Under the pieces are notes generated by a model. The model was given only the letters and a program-made list of their open reading frames with translations. It searched no databases and was not told where the DNA came from. Shown here piece after piece: positions 50,033 to 59,622 of a stretch of DNA of 64,000 nt. Positions within the stretch are counted from its first letter, which is position 1. The number at the start of each line of letters is the position of its first letter. A program made the translations under genes and the position numbers. The stretch comes from Candidatus Cacconaster caballi. Lineage in GTDB: Bacteria; Bacteroidota; Bacteroidia; Bacteroidales; UBA932. The DNA lies in the NCBI GenBank assembly GCA_018065695.1, contig JAGHST010000016.1, forward strand, positions 1 through 64,000, given 5' to 3'.

Positions 50033-50377
50033 TTATTTCACTGATTTGATGATAGCCTCGAATGCCTTAGGATTGTTCATCGCGAGATCTGCGAGAACCT
50101 TGCGGTTCAGACCGACGTTCTTCTCTGCGAGTTTACCCATAAACTGTGAGTAGTTCATACCATGCTGGCGTGCAGCGGCATTGATACGGGTTATCCAAAG
50201 AGCACGGAACGTGCGTTTTTTGTTCTTGCGGTCGCGGTATGCGTAAGTCAAACCTTTTTCATAGGTATTCTTCGCAACGGTCCAGACATTCTTCCTCTCG
50301 AGGAAGTTACCGCGGGTCTGTTTTAAAATCTTTTTGCGGCGTGCTCTTGAAGCAACACTATTTACCGATCTTGGCAT
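50033..50377 (-). CDS. rplT: Large-subunit ribosomal protein bL20
   Basis: The 114-residue basic protein matches bL20 with [40 protein letters not shown] and [20 protein letters not shown]. In many bacteria bL20 represses its own operon by binding the leader. A hairpin lies 29 bases upstream of its ATG. Order infC-rpmI-rplT is the standard one. Confidence 0.97.
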   Translation of the reverse strand: MPRSVNSVASRARRKKILKQTRGNFLERKNVWTVAKNTYEKGLTYAYRDRKNKKRTFRALWITRINAAARQHGMNYSQFMGKLAEKNVGLNRKVLADLAMNNPKAFEAIIKSVK

Positions 50378-50405
50378 AATTGATTTGATTTTTGGGTGTC
50401 AGCGC

Positions 50406-50420
50406 CCGCCTCTGCGGCGG
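50406..50420 (-). other. Small GC hairpin between rpmI and rplT
   Basis: CCGCC and GGCGG (plus 50406-50410 and 50416-50420) form a 5-base-pair stem in the 77-base gap between rpmI and rplT. It has no T-run. It may be part of a ribosomal-protein leader or attenuator; I cannot assign it. Confidence 0.35.
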
Positions 50421-50454
50421 AACTTTACGGCTGAGCATCCGGTTAAACATTGAT

Positions 50455-50649
50455 TTACTTAACTAACAAAGCTTTTACTCTCTTGAGGTCAACCTTTTCG
50501 ATCATTGCCACGTGAGTGAGGTTTCTTTTCTGCTTCTTAGTCTTTTTGGTGAGAATGTGGCTCTTGTAAGCGTGTTTTCTCTTTACTTTTCCAGAACCGG
50601 TGAGCGTGAAACGCTTCTTTGAACCGGAGTTGGTCTTCATTTTTGGCAT
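50455..50649 (-). CDS. rpmI: Large-subunit ribosomal protein bL35
   Basis: The 64-residue basic protein matches bL35: [40 protein letters not shown] and [10 protein letters not shown]. It lies 40 bases after infC and 77 bases before rplT. Confidence 0.96.
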   Translation of the reverse strand: MPKMKTNSGSKKRFTLTGSGKVKRKHAYKSHILTKKTKKQKRNLTHVAMIEKVDLKRVKALLVK

Positions 50650-50689
50650 TGTTAAAAAAATTTAACTGTTATTAATAAGTGTTATTCGA

Positions 50690-51289
50690 TTACTTCTTTT
50701 TGACAGGAGCTATCATCATAATCATACGCTTGCCTTCAAGTTTCGGCATCTGTTCGGCCTTTCCGTACTCCTCAAGCTCTACGGCGAATCTCAAAAGAAG
50801 TTTTTCGCCCTGCTCGGAGAAAAGGATTGAACGGCCGCGGAAAAACACGTATGCCTTAACCTTCGAACCTTCCTGAAGGAAACTCTTCGCGTGGTTGAGC
50901 TTGAACTGGAAGTCGTGTTCGTCGGTCTGCGGACCGAAACGTATCTCCTTGATAACCACTTTGGAGGAGTTTGCCTTCTGCTCCTTCGCCTTCTTTTTCT
51001 GCTGATAGACGAACTTCTGATAGTCCATTATCTTGCAGACAGGAGGATCGGCCGCAGCGGAAATCTCGACAAGGTCGAGTTCCTGGTCTTCAGCCATCTG
51101 GAGTGCCTGAGAAAGAGTGTATATTCCCTGCTCAGGTACATTTTCACCTACGACACGTACCCTTGGGGCAGTGATTCTGTCGTTGATGCGCAATCCGTCA
51201 TCCTTGTCCTTCCTGTTCTGAGGAAGGCGCTGGTCGGGCTGACGCGGTGCGGTAGGTTTCGGTTTCGGTGGACGATAGTTAGTTGCTAT
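50690..51289 (-). CDS. infC: Translation initiation factor IF-3 with probable AUA start
   Basis: IF-3 keeps ribosomal subunits apart and rejects non-standard start codons. The N domain starts at [16 protein letters not shown] and the C domain includes [15 protein letters not shown] and [13 protein letters not shown]. No ATG, GTG or TTG opens the frame before the conserved domain: a TTG at 51193 lies inside it, and an in-frame TAA precedes the frame. Between them an ATA at 51287-51289 stands 8 bases after a strong GGGAGG, giving a 199-residue protein with a proline- and arginine-rich N-terminal tail ([15 protein letters not shown]). In E. coli infC starts at AUU for self-control; AUA would serve the same way. 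thrS ends 28 bases upstream. Confidence 0.92.
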   Translation of the reverse strand: MATNYRPPKPKPTAPRQPDQRLPQNRKDKDDGLRINDRITAPRVRVVGENVPEQGIYTLSQALQMAEDQELDLVEISAAADPPVCKIMDYQKFVYQQKKKAKEQKANSSKVVIKEIRFGPQTDEHDFQFKLNHAKSFLQEGSKVKAYVFFRGRSILFSEQGEKLLLRFAVELEEYGKAEQMPKLEGKRMIMMIAPVKKK

Positions 51290-51297
51290 GGCTGTAT

Positions 51298-51303
51298 CCT
51301 CCC
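51298..51303 (-). promoter_or_regulatory. Shine-Dalgarno sequence of infC
   Basis: The minus strand reads GGGAGG, 8 bases before the ATA at 51287-51289. A strong site is unusual in this window, where most genes lack one, and it decides the infC start. Confidence 0.75.
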
Positions 51304-51317
51304 AAGTTTAGCGGTAA

Positions 51318-53252
51318 TTATTCAAGTTCCTTGTCTATTTCACCTTTAATATATTTGGCGAACTCCTCTACCGGCATTTCACCCAAGTTCTCTCCACCCT
51401 GCTTTCTAACAGACACTGAGCCGTTTGTCTCTTCCTTCTCACCCACAACAAGCAGGAACGGCATACGCTTGAGCTCGTTCTCGCGAATCTTTTTGCCGAT
51501 AGTTTCGTTACGATCGTCAATTGAAGCGCGAATTTCGTAATTATTAAGTAATTCGCAAACTTTTTTTGCAAAATCGTTATATTTTTCACTTACAGGCAGT
51601 ATCATCACCTGATCCGGAGCGAGCCAGAGAGGAAGTTTTCCGCCGGTATGTTCGAGAAGAACAGCCACGAAGCGTTCCATCGAGCCGAACGGTGCGCGAT
51701 GTATCATTACAGGGCGATGCTTCTTGTCGTCAGCTCCCACATACTCGAGTTCGAAACGTTCCGGAAGATTGTAGTCCACCTGGATTGTACCGAGCTGCCA
51801 GCTGCGTCCTATGGCATCCTTCACCATAAAATCAAGCTTCGGGCCGTAGAAAGCGGCCTCGTCATATTCGACAACCGTAGGAAGGCCTTTTTCTGCAGCA
51901 GCCTCCTGAATTGCGCGTTCCGCCTTCTCCCAATTCTCCTCGCTGCCGATGTATTTGCTATGGTCTGTCTGGTGGCGGAGGGAGACCTGAGCCGTAAATT
52001 TATCGAACTTCAAAGTTCTGAAGATGTAGAGCACAATGTCGATTACCTTGCAGAACTCATCCTTGAGCTGATCCGGACGGCAGAAGAGGTGGGCGTCGTC
52101 CTGAGTGAAACCGCGCACGCGTGTCAGACCGTGAAGTTCACCGCTCTGTTCGTAGCGGTAGACCGTACCGAACTCGGCATAACGCAAAGGAAGATCCTTG
52201 TAGCTGCGTGGCTTGGACTTGTAGATTTCGCAGTGGTGAGGACAATTCATAGGCTTGAGAAGATACTCCTCCCCCTCCTGCGGAGTTGTAATCGGCCGGA
52301 AGGAATCCTTGCCGTATTTTGCCCAGTGGCCTGAAGTTATGTAAAGTTCCTTGTTTCCGATGTGCGGAGTAATTACTTGCAGATAGCCGTACTGCTTTTG
52401 AACCTTGCGCAGGAACTGCTCCAGACGGTCGCGGAGAGCCGCACCTTTCGGGAGCCAGAGAGGAAGACCCATACCTACTTTTGAAGAGAAGGTAAAAAGT
52501 TCCATCTCCTTGCCGAGCTTGCGGTGGTCGCGTTTCTTGGCCTCTTCAAGCATCACCAGATACTCGTCGAGCATACTCTTCTTCGGGAAGGTTATGCCGT
52601 AGATGCGGGTAAGCTGCTTGTTGTGCTCGTCACCCCGCCAGTATGCGCCTGCTATCGAGAGGAGCTTCACAGCCTTTATGACGGATGTGTTTCTCAGATG
52701 CGGACCGCGGCACAGGTCGGTGAAGCCGCCGTTGGTGTAGAAGGTTATGGTGCCGTCTTCGAGGTCACGGATGAGCTCGCATTTGTACTGGTCTCCCTTT
52801 TGGGTATATTTCTTCATCGCCTCGGCTTTGGTCACGTCGATGCGGGTGAACTTCTCGCCGCTTCTGGCGAGTTCGATCATCTTTTCTTCTATCTTCTTGA
52901 GATCCGCCTCCACGAGTTGCCTTTCACCAAGGTCCACATCATAGTAGAAACCGTTTTCTATGGCAGGGCCTATGCCGAACTTGACACCGGGAAATATGGC
53001 TTCAAGAGCTTCCGCCATAAGGTGTGATGAGGAGTGCCAGAATGTGTATTTGCCTTCCTTGTCATCCCATTTGTGAAGTTTCAGCGAGGCATCCTCAGTG
53101 ATGGGGCGGTCGAGATCGTATATCCTGCCGTCCACCGATGCAGACAACACATCGGCTGCCAGACGGGGACTGATGCTCTCTGCAATCTGATAAGCGGTTA
53201 TTCCGCTTTCAAACTCTTTGACGTTACCGTCAGGAAATGTTATTTTAATCAT
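51318..53252 (-). CDS. thrS: Threonyl-tRNA synthetase
   Basis: ThrS charges tRNA-Thr. The 644-residue protein has an N-terminal TGS domain ([17 protein letters not shown]), an editing domain with [18 protein letters not shown], and the class II core with [34 protein letters not shown] (motif 2) and the C-terminal anticodon domain ([18 protein letters not shown]). I choose the ATG at 53252 because the promoter box at 53277 places the transcript start near the upstream ATG at 53273. thrS is the first gene of thrS-infC-rpmI-rplT-lepB. Confidence 0.96.
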   Translation of the reverse strand: MIKITFPDGNVKEFESGITAYQIAESISPRLAADVLSASVDGRIYDLDRPITEDASLKLHKWDDKEGKYTFWHSSSHLMAEALEAIFPGVKFGIGPAIENGFYYDVDLGERQLVEADLKKIEEKMIELARSGEKFTRIDVTKAEAMKKYTQKGDQYKCELIRDLEDGTITFYTNGGFTDLCRGPHLRNTSVIKAVKLLSIAGAYWRGDEHNKQLTRIYGITFPKKSMLDEYLVMLEEAKKRDHRKLGKEMELFTFSSKVGMGLPLWLPKGAALRDRLEQFLRKVQKQYGYLQVITPHIGNKELYITSGHWAKYGKDSFRPITTPQEGEEYLLKPMNCPHHCEIYKSKPRSYKDLPLRYAEFGTVYRYEQSGELHGLTRVRGFTQDDAHLFCRPDQLKDEFCKVIDIVLYIFRTLKFDKFTAQVSLRHQTDHSKYIGSEENWEKAERAIQEAAAEKGLPTVVEYDEAAFYGPKLDFMVKDAIGRSWQLGTIQVDYNLPERFELEYVGADDKKHRPVMIHRAPFGSMERFVAVLLEHTGGKLPLWLAPDQVMILPVSEKYNDFAKKVCELLNNYEIRASIDDRNETIGKKIRENELKRMPFLLVVGEKEETNGSVSVRKQGGENLGEMPVEEFAKYIKGEIDKELE

Positions 53253-53276
53253 TACAACAGATTTTTGATTCATCCT

Positions 53277-53285
53277 GCAAATTTA
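53277..53285 (-). promoter_or_regulatory. -7 promoter box of thrS
   Basis: The minus strand reads TAAATTTGC, an exact match to TAnnTTTGC. Its distance of 24 bases to the ATG at 53252 supports that start over 53273. A divergent box for DUF4199 stands 12 bases away. Confidence 0.7.
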
Positions 53286-53297
53286 GGTTTTATTTTC

Positions 53298-53306
53298 TAT
53301 CTTTGC
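53298..53306 (+). promoter_or_regulatory. -7 promoter box of the DUF4199-GT2 operon
   Basis: TATCTTTGC, an exact consensus match, lies 22 bases before the ATG at 53329. Confidence 0.65.
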
Positions 53307-53328
53307 ACTGTCAATACCAATAAATATT

Positions 53329-53847
53329 ATGAATAATTCGGATTCCAAGTGGAGCGGCGCCGCAAAGGACGGCCTTTTGCTGTCTCTTGTAACCATTGTT
53401 GTAATAACCCTTCAGATGCTTACAGGAAGCTCCTTCCTGAATATGCTCCTATGGACCATCAAAACAGTCGGCAGCCTCTGGATTCTGACAATATTCATGA
53501 AGAAATCGGCTCTCCTCAGGCCAGGTGAATCTCCGTTCGGATACGGATTCAGGGTCTGTCTCTGCTCTTCTGCTGTAATTGCAGTCTATAACCTTCTGCT
53601 CTACGGATTCCTGTTTCCCAACTATGCTACGGAAGCGATAGAATCGGCAATGCGGGTCATCAGCACCGCCTCCATCCCAAATTACGATGAATTCAGCACA
53701 ATGATGGCAAAGGTCGAAGACAACTATGCGCAGATACAATGTGTCAGCACATTTCTCTGGTGTACGTTTTTCGGTCTGATTGCTAGCGCAATAGCCGGCA
53801 GCAGCATCTCCAGAAGGAAAGACATTTTCGAGGACGGCCAAATTTAG
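53329..53847 (+). CDS. DUF4199 membrane protein
   Basis: The 172-residue protein has four hydrophobic helices (about 14-33, 37-57, 72-95 and 140-160) and matches DUF4199, a Bacteroidota membrane family of unknown role. It lies 8 bases before a GT2 glycosyltransferase, an arrangement often seen in the phylum, so it may help a membrane-bound sugar transfer. The start is an ATG. Confidence 0.83.
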   Translation: MNNSDSKWSGAAKDGLLLSLVTIVVITLQMLTGSSFLNMLLWTIKTVGSLWILTIFMKKSALLRPGESPFGYGFRVCLCSSAVIAVYNLLLYGFLFPNYATEAIESAMRVISTASIPNYDEFSTMMAKVEDNYAQIQCVSTFLWCTFFGLIASAIAGSSISRRKDIFEDGQI

Positions 53848-53855
53848 AATCCGCC

Positions 53856-54815
53856 ATGGAACTTTCCGTCGTCATATCTCTCTACAACGAGAAGGAATCA
53901 CTGCCCGAACTGACGCAGTGGATAGTCCGCTCTTTCGAAGGTCATTTCAATGATTATGAAATCATTATGGTCGACGACGGCAGCACGGACGGCTCCTGGG
54001 AATGTATCCGCAATCTTGCAGAGCAATATTCGCAGATACGGGCAATCCGCCTGCGCCGCAACTACGGCAAGTCGGCGGCACTCTATTGCGGTTTCGAAGC
54101 AGCCTGCGGCGATGTGGTGGTCACAATGGACGCAGACCTCCAGGACAGTCCGGAAGAGGTGCCTGAAATGGTCAGAATGATTCGCGAAGAAGGACTTGAC
54201 ATCGTTTCCGGGTGGAAAAAGAAACGCTACGACAGCAGGCTTACCAAGAATCTTCCTTCCAAGCTATACAATGCTACGGCAAGGAAAGTGACCGGCATCA
54301 GGCTCCACGATATGAACTGCGGCCTCAAGGCATACAAAAAGGAGGTTGTGAAAAACATAGAGGTTTACGGCGAGATGCACCGATTCATCCCGTACCTTGC
54401 CAAGAACGCCGGATTCGGACGGATAGGTGAAAAGGTCGTTCACCATCAGGCGCGCAAATACGGGAAAAGCAAATTCGGACCGAGCCGTTTCATCCACGGA
54501 TTCCTGGACCTTCTTTCAATATGGTTCCTTCAGAAATTCGGCAAGAAGCCTATGCACCTCTTCGGTGCCGGAGGCATGCTCCTGTTTATGGTCGGTGCTG
54601 TCATTGCCGCGTGGCTCATCATAGACAAACTGCTATGCCAGTCCCGCAGCATACCTTTCAGAGCTGTCACTGACCAGCCTCTGTTCTACATCTCCCTTGT
54701 AGCGGTCATCATAGGAGCACAGCTCTTTATGACAGGGTTCCTGGCCGAGCTGATCTCACGAAACAGTCAGGACAGGAACCGTTACAATATCAGGGAGAAA
54801 ATCCGTCAGATGTGA
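53856..54815 (+). CDS. Polyprenyl-phosphate glycosyltransferase, GT2 (GtrB/DPM1-like)
   Basis: The 319-residue protein begins with the GT-A catalytic domain: VVISLYNEKESLPEL, DDGSTDGSWE and MDADLQDSPEEVPEM (the metal-binding DxD in DAD). Two C-terminal helices (about 235-260 and 275-300) anchor it in the inner membrane, as in GtrB and ArnC, which transfer a sugar from a nucleotide to polyprenyl phosphate. DUF4199 is upstream. Its 3' end overlaps lpdA by 10 bases, convergent. Confidence 0.9.
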   Translation: MELSVVISLYNEKESLPELTQWIVRSFEGHFNDYEIIMVDDGSTDGSWECIRNLAEQYSQIRAIRLRRNYGKSAALYCGFEAACGDVVVTMDADLQDSPEEVPEMVRMIREEGLDIVSGWKKKRYDSRLTKNLPSKLYNATARKVTGIRLHDMNCGLKAYKKEVVKNIEVYGEMHRFIPYLAKNAGFGRIGEKVVHHQARKYGKSKFGPSRFIHGFLDLLSIWFLQKFGKKPMHLFGAGGMLLFMVGAVIAAWLIIDKLLCQSRSIPFRAVTDQPLFYISLVAVIIGAQLFMTGFLAELISRNSQDRNRYNIREKIRQM

Positions 54816-56194
54816 ACCGCTTCGTTTCCGGAAGCAGCGGCAGCTTCCATAATAGCCTCGCTCATAGTAGGATGAGGGAATACTGAATCCACCAGCTGCT
54901 TTGCCGTAACACCCATGTTACGTGCCACGACGATTCCTCCTATCATCTCAGAAACATTGTCACCTACCAGATGCGCTCCGAGAATCCTGTCTGTGGCGGC
55001 ATCCACTATCAGTTTTACGAAGCCGTCACGCGATCCTGCGGCTGTTGCTTTGCCTGATGCCGTGAAAGGGAATTTGCCCACGCGGTAGTCCAGTCCCTGC
55101 TCCTTCGCCTTTTTCTCTGTAATGCCCACAGAAGCCACCTCCGGAGTGATATAGGTACAGCCCGGGATGTTGCCGTAATCTATAGGCGCCGGATTCTTTC
55201 CGGCTATTGCCTTGACGCAGTATTCCGCCTCGGCTGAAGCTACGTGTGCAAGAGCCTGGGTCGGTATGATGTCGCCTATTGCATACAATCCGTCAACGCT
55301 GGTCTTGTAATTCCCGTCCACAACAATCTTGCCCCTGTTCATCTCCACGCCTAATTCTTCGAGGCCTATGCCTTCGGTATTCGGGCGGACGCCCACTGCG
55401 GAAAGAACCTGCTCCGCCTCTACGATCTCCTCTCCCCTTTTCGTCTCCACGACCAGTTTGCAGAGATCGCCGGAGGTATCCACGCTCTTGACGGAAGAGG
55501 AAACCATCACCTTCATTCCCATCTTCCTGAAGGAGCGGCTTATCTGCGCGGCCGTATCTTCATCCTCGACAGGGAGAATCTGCGGCATGAATTCTATGAG
55601 GGTCACGTCCACTCCGAGTGAGCGGTAGAAAAATGCGAATTCGCTTCCTATCGCCCCGGAGCCTATGACTGCCAGACTCTTTGGCAACCTGTCGGGAACC
55701 AGTGCCTGACGGTAGCATATGATTTTTTCACCGTCTATCGGAGCGAAAGGCAGACTTGCAGCCCTTGAGCCTGTGGCAAGAATGATATGATCCGCCTCAT
55801 AAACGGTTTTGGAGTCATCTTCAGAAGACACTTCCACCTTTCCTCCGGCGAGCACTTTACCGAATCCCTTGATAACCTGTACATTATTCTTCTTGAAGAG
55901 ATATTCGATGCCTTTATTCATCGTAGCGGAGACTCCCCGGCTGCGGGCAACTATCGCCTGAAGGTCCGCCTGCACGTTTTCTGCAGAAAAGCCGTATGAA
56001 GCGCCGTTCTCGGCATAGTGTAAAGCCTGAGCGCTCTTGAGAAGAGCCTTGGTCGGGATGCATCCCCAATTGAGGCAGATGCCGCCGAGTTCGTTACATT
56101 CTACAACAGCAGTGTTGAAGCCCAGTTGTGCAGCCTTGATGGCAGCTACATATCCTCCAGGACCCGATCCGATGACAATAATATCGTATTTCAT
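54806..56194 (-). CDS. lpdA: Dihydrolipoyl dehydrogenase
   Basis: The 462-residue flavoprotein re-oxidises dihydrolipoyl groups of 2-oxoacid dehydrogenase or glycine cleavage complexes with NAD+. It has the FAD loop VIGSGPGGYVAAIKAAQLG, the redox disulfide ELGGICLNWGCIPTKAL, the NAD loop AVIGSGAIGSEFAFF, and the C-terminal His-Glu pair in SVFPHPTMSEAIMEA. No E1 or E2 gene lies in the window. secA is 85 bases upstream. I saw no clear promoter box before it. Confidence 0.95.
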   Translation of the reverse strand: MKYDIIVIGSGPGGYVAAIKAAQLGFNTAVVECNELGGICLNWGCIPTKALLKSAQALHYAENGASYGFSAENVQADLQAIVARSRGVSATMNKGIEYLFKKNNVQVIKGFGKVLAGGKVEVSSEDDSKTVYEADHIILATGSRAASLPFAPIDGEKIICYRQALVPDRLPKSLAVIGSGAIGSEFAFFYRSLGVDVTLIEFMPQILPVEDEDTAAQISRSFRKMGMKVMVSSSVKSVDTSGDLCKLVVETKRGEEIVEAEQVLSAVGVRPNTEGIGLEELGVEMNRGKIVVDGNYKTSVDGLYAIGDIIPTQALAHVASAEAEYCVKAIAGKNPAPIDYGNIPGCTYITPEVASVGITEKKAKEQGLDYRVGKFPFTASGKATAAGSRDGFVKLIVDAATDRILGAHLVGDNVSEMIGGIVVARNMGVTAKQLVDSVFPHPTMSEAIMEAAAASGNEAVHI

Positions 56195-56279
56195 ATGAAT
56201 GATTAAATGGTTTCACTTTATGGCCGGGAAGTGCAATCTACCCCGACAAACTTCCGAAAGCTCAGCTTACTTCAAGGCT

Positions 56280-59200
56280 TTATTGCTCCTTGCCGTGGCA
56301 GTTCTTGTATTTCTTGCCGCTGCCGCAAGGGCAAGGGTCGTTGCGGCCCACTTTCTTCTCCACGTGGACAGGCGCGTTGCTCCTCGGCTGGGAGCTGTTG
56401 TTCAGAAGATCAGGACGACTTGTCTGCATACGGCTCAGGTCGGAATGCCTTTCACGGGCTTCAGTAGCCACATCTTCCGGTTCCTGATCCTGTTTGAGGA
56501 AAATCTGCGCGCGGAGCAGGAATGCCAGAACATCCTTGTATATACCCTCGAGAGCTGTCATAAACAGGTTGTAGCTTTCTCCCTTGTAGATAAGGATAGG
56601 GTCTTTCTGCTCATAAGCGGCATTCTGGACCGACTGTTTGAGGTCGTCCATCCCGCGTAGATGCTCCTTCCAGTATTCGTCTATCACACGGAGAGTTACG
56701 GTCTTCTCCACGGCACGTACAAGTTCGCGTCCCTTTGTCTCATATCCTTTCTTCAAATCCACAAGCACCGTATAGACGAGTTTTCCGTCAGATACAGGTA
56801 TTGCAATGTTCTGATAGAACTGGCGCTTGGTCTCATAGACATATTTGATTATAGGCCAACTCCTTTCAACGAGTTCATCGAAACGACGCCGCTGAACGTT
56901 GGCAATGGATTCGCGGAGCGCCTGGGCAACCTGTTCCCTGCGGGACTTGTTGTAGAAGGCTTCATCGAATTCAGGCTGCACGGAAAGGACTTTCATACAC
57001 TCATCGCAGAATGTCCCGTAGTCAGCATCACGGTAATTGTCCACAAATATGTCGCAATAGTCGGAGGTCATATTGAGGACATCCACGTCTATCCTTTCAC
57101 CTGTAAGTGCGCTGCGACGCTTCGTATATACGACTTCACGCTGCGAGTTCATCACGTCGTCGTAGTCCACGAGTCTCTTTCGTGTTCCGAAATGATTCTC
57201 CTCAACCTTTCTCTGAGCCCTTTCAATGGCGCTTGACAGCATTCCGGCCTGAAGCGCTTCATTGTCGGCCATACCCATATTGTCAACAAGCCTGGTGATG
57301 CGTTCGCTGCCGAAAAGACGCATGAGATCGTCTTCGAGAGACACATAGAAGATTGAACTTCCCGGGTCCCCCTGACGGCCGGCACGGCCTCGAAGCTGGC
57401 GGTCCACACGGCGGCTGTCGTGACGCTCGGTACCGATGATGGCAAGACCGCCGGCAGCCTTCACTTCATCGGACAGTTTGATGTCGGTACCGCGGCCCGC
57501 CATATTGGTGGCGATAGTGACGGTTGACGGCTCACCTGCGTGAGCTACGACCTCCGCCTCACGGGCGTGCTGCTTGGCGTTCAGTACCTGATGCTGTATG
57601 CCCCTTATCTTGAGCATTCTGCTCAGGAGCTCGGAAATCTCCACGGAAGTTGTACCGACCAATACCGGACGCCCCTGTGAAACGTATTCCTGCACCTTTT
57701 CTATCACGGCGTTGTATTTGGCTTTCTTTGTCTTGTAGATAAGATCCTGCTGGTCATCCCTGATTACCGGCCGGTTTGTCGGAATCACCACCACGTCCAA
57801 TTTGTAGATGCTCCAGAACTCGCCCGCCTCCGTCTCTGCCGTACCGGTCATGCCGGAAAGCTTGTGATACATACGGAAATAGTTCTGAAGGGTAATGGTG
57901 GCGAATGTCTGGGTGGCAGCTTCAACCTTGACGTTCTCCTTCGCCTCAACAGCCTGATGCAGTCCGTCGCTCCAGCGACGGCCCTCCATAATACGGCCGG
58001 TGCCCTCGTCCACAATCTTGACCTTGTTGTCTATTATCACATAGTCCACATCCTTAGAGAACATTGCGTACGCCTTGAGAAGCTGGTCCACGGTGTGCAT
58101 ACGTTCCGCCTTTAGGGAATAGTTCGCATACAGTTCGTCTTTCTGACGCTGCTTTTCCTCGGGAGTCCCCTCTCCGTGTTCTATTTTCGACACTTCGTCG
58201 CCAAGACGCGGCATAAGGAAGAAATCAGGGTCTCCCACCGCCTGCGCAAGGACCTCATTGCCCTTGTCGGTCAATTCGACTGTATGCTGCTGCTCGTCGA
58301 TGACGAAATAGAGTTCGTTCGTCACTATTCTCTGCTCTATGTCCTTGTCCTGGAAAGCCGCGCGGATTATCTTGCTGTCAGCCTCTTCGAGTATTCGCTT
58401 TATACCCTGCTCGCTGAGATATTTGATCAGAGGCTGGTACTTCGGCAGACCCTTGTGGGCCCTGAGAAGCAGAATTTCTCCCTTGTCCTTGATTTCACCG
58501 GATGCAATGAGTCTCTTTGCCTCGTTGAGTGTCTGGTTTATAAGATTCTTCTGGGCATTGTAAAGCTTTTCCACATAAGGCTTGTACTCAAGAAAAGCCT
58601 CGTCCCCGGCTCTTTCCACCGGACCTGAAATGATGAGAGGCGTTCTGGCGTCATCTATCAGGACAGAGTCAACCTCATCGACGATAGCATAGTGGTGTTT
58701 GCGCTGCACAAGGTCTTTCGGATTGATGGCCATATTGTCGCGCAGGTAATCGAAACCGAATTCGTTGTTGGTTCCGAAAGTGATGTCGGCCTGATATGCC
58801 TTGCGACGTGCATCCGAATTGGGCTGGTGCTTGTCTATACAGTCCACAGAAAGGCCGTGGAACATATAAAGCGGTCCCATCCACTCGGAGTCTCGTTTGG
58901 AGAGATAGTCGTTGACTGTCACGACGTGGACGCCTTTGCCTGAAAGGGCATTGAGGAACACCGGGAGTGTTGCCACGAGAGTCTTTCCTTCACCTGTTGC
59001 CATCTCGGCGATTTTTCCGCTGTGAAGCACAGATCCTCCTATGAGCTGGACATCATAGTGGACCATATCCCAGGTGATGACGTTTCCTCCTGCCATCCAA
59101 CTGTTCTTCCAGATGGCATAGTCACCGTCAATGTTGACGAAATCGTGACTTGCGCTGATATCACGGTCAAAGTCGGTGGCTTTCACTCTGATTGTGGAAT

Positions 59201-59570
59201 TCTCCTTGAAACGGCGCGCCGTGGATTTCATTATCGCGAATGCGTCGGGAAGTACACTGTCGAGAATTTCCTCTATCTTCTTGTCTATCGTTTCAGTCAG
59301 CTGGTCAAGTTCGGTAGCCATCTTCTCCTTTTTGGAAACCTCCATCTCAGGATCGGAAAGCTGCTCCTTTATCTGTTCCACCTTTGTCTCCTCCGGAGAG
59401 ACGTAGGCGCGTATCTTCTCTTTAAGGGCTTCGGATTCAGCGCGCAGCTCGTCATCCGAAAGCTTGTCTATGCGCTCGTATGATGCGAGTATGAGTTTGA
59501 GTGTCGGGGTAAGCTGCTTGAGGTCTCTTTCCGCTTTGGACCCGAACAGTTTCTTTAAAAGATTTGCCAT
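56280..59570 (-). CDS. secA: Protein translocase ATPase SecA
   Basis: SecA drives proteins through SecYEG. The 1096-residue protein is longer than E. coli SecA (901), as in other Bacteroidota. Walker A is MATGEGKTLVA and Walker B VDEVDSVLIDDARTPLIISG; TNMAGRGTDIKL and GRAGRQGDPGSS are helicase motifs V and VI. The C terminus carries the zinc finger RNDPCPCGSGKKYKNCHG, which binds SecB or ribosomes. The gene has its own promoter box upstream. Confidence 0.97.
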   Translation of the reverse strand: MANLLKKLFGSKAERDLKQLTPTLKLILASYERIDKLSDDELRAESEALKEKIRAYVSPEETKVEQIKEQLSDPEMEVSKKEKMATELDQLTETIDKKIEEILDSVLPDAFAIMKSTARRFKENSTIRVKATDFDRDISASHDFVNIDGDYAIWKNSWMAGGNVITWDMVHYDVQLIGGSVLHSGKIAEMATGEGKTLVATLPVFLNALSGKGVHVVTVNDYLSKRDSEWMGPLYMFHGLSVDCIDKHQPNSDARRKAYQADITFGTNNEFGFDYLRDNMAINPKDLVQRKHHYAIVDEVDSVLIDDARTPLIISGPVERAGDEAFLEYKPYVEKLYNAQKNLINQTLNEAKRLIASGEIKDKGEILLLRAHKGLPKYQPLIKYLSEQGIKRILEEADSKIIRAAFQDKDIEQRIVTNELYFVIDEQQHTVELTDKGNEVLAQAVGDPDFFLMPRLGDEVSKIEHGEGTPEEKQRQKDELYANYSLKAERMHTVDQLLKAYAMFSKDVDYVIIDNKVKIVDEGTGRIMEGRRWSDGLHQAVEAKENVKVEAATQTFATITLQNYFRMYHKLSGMTGTAETEAGEFWSIYKLDVVVIPTNRPVIRDDQQDLIYKTKKAKYNAVIEKVQEYVSQGRPVLVGTTSVEISELLSRMLKIRGIQHQVLNAKQHAREAEVVAHAGEPSTVTIATNMAGRGTDIKLSDEVKAAGGLAIIGTERHDSRRVDRQLRGRAGRQGDPGSSIFYVSLEDDLMRLFGSERITRLVDNMGMADNEALQAGMLSSAIERAQRKVEENHFGTRKRLVDYDDVMNSQREVVYTKRRSALTGERIDVDVLNMTSDYCDIFVDNYRDADYGTFCDECMKVLSVQPEFDEAFYNKSRREQVAQALRESIANVQRRRFDELVERSWPIIKYVYETKRQFYQNIAIPVSDGKLVYTVLVDLKKGYETKGRELVRAVEKTVTLRVIDEYWKEHLRGMDDLKQSVQNAAYEQKDPILIYKGESYNLFMTALEGIYKDVLAFLLRAQIFLKQDQEPEDVATEARERHSDLSRMQTSRPDLLNNSSQPRSNAPVHVEKKVGRNDPCPCGSGKKYKNCHGKEQ

Positions 59571-59595
59571 TGTAAGTCTTTGAATAGAATAACTT

Positions 59596-59604
59596 GCGAA
59601 GATA
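59596..59604 (-). promoter_or_regulatory. -7 promoter box of secA
   Basis: The minus strand reads TATCTTCGC, one base off TAnnTTTGC, 25 bases before the ATG at 59570. Confidence 0.5.
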
Positions 59605-59622
59605 CGAAAAAAATCAGGGAAA

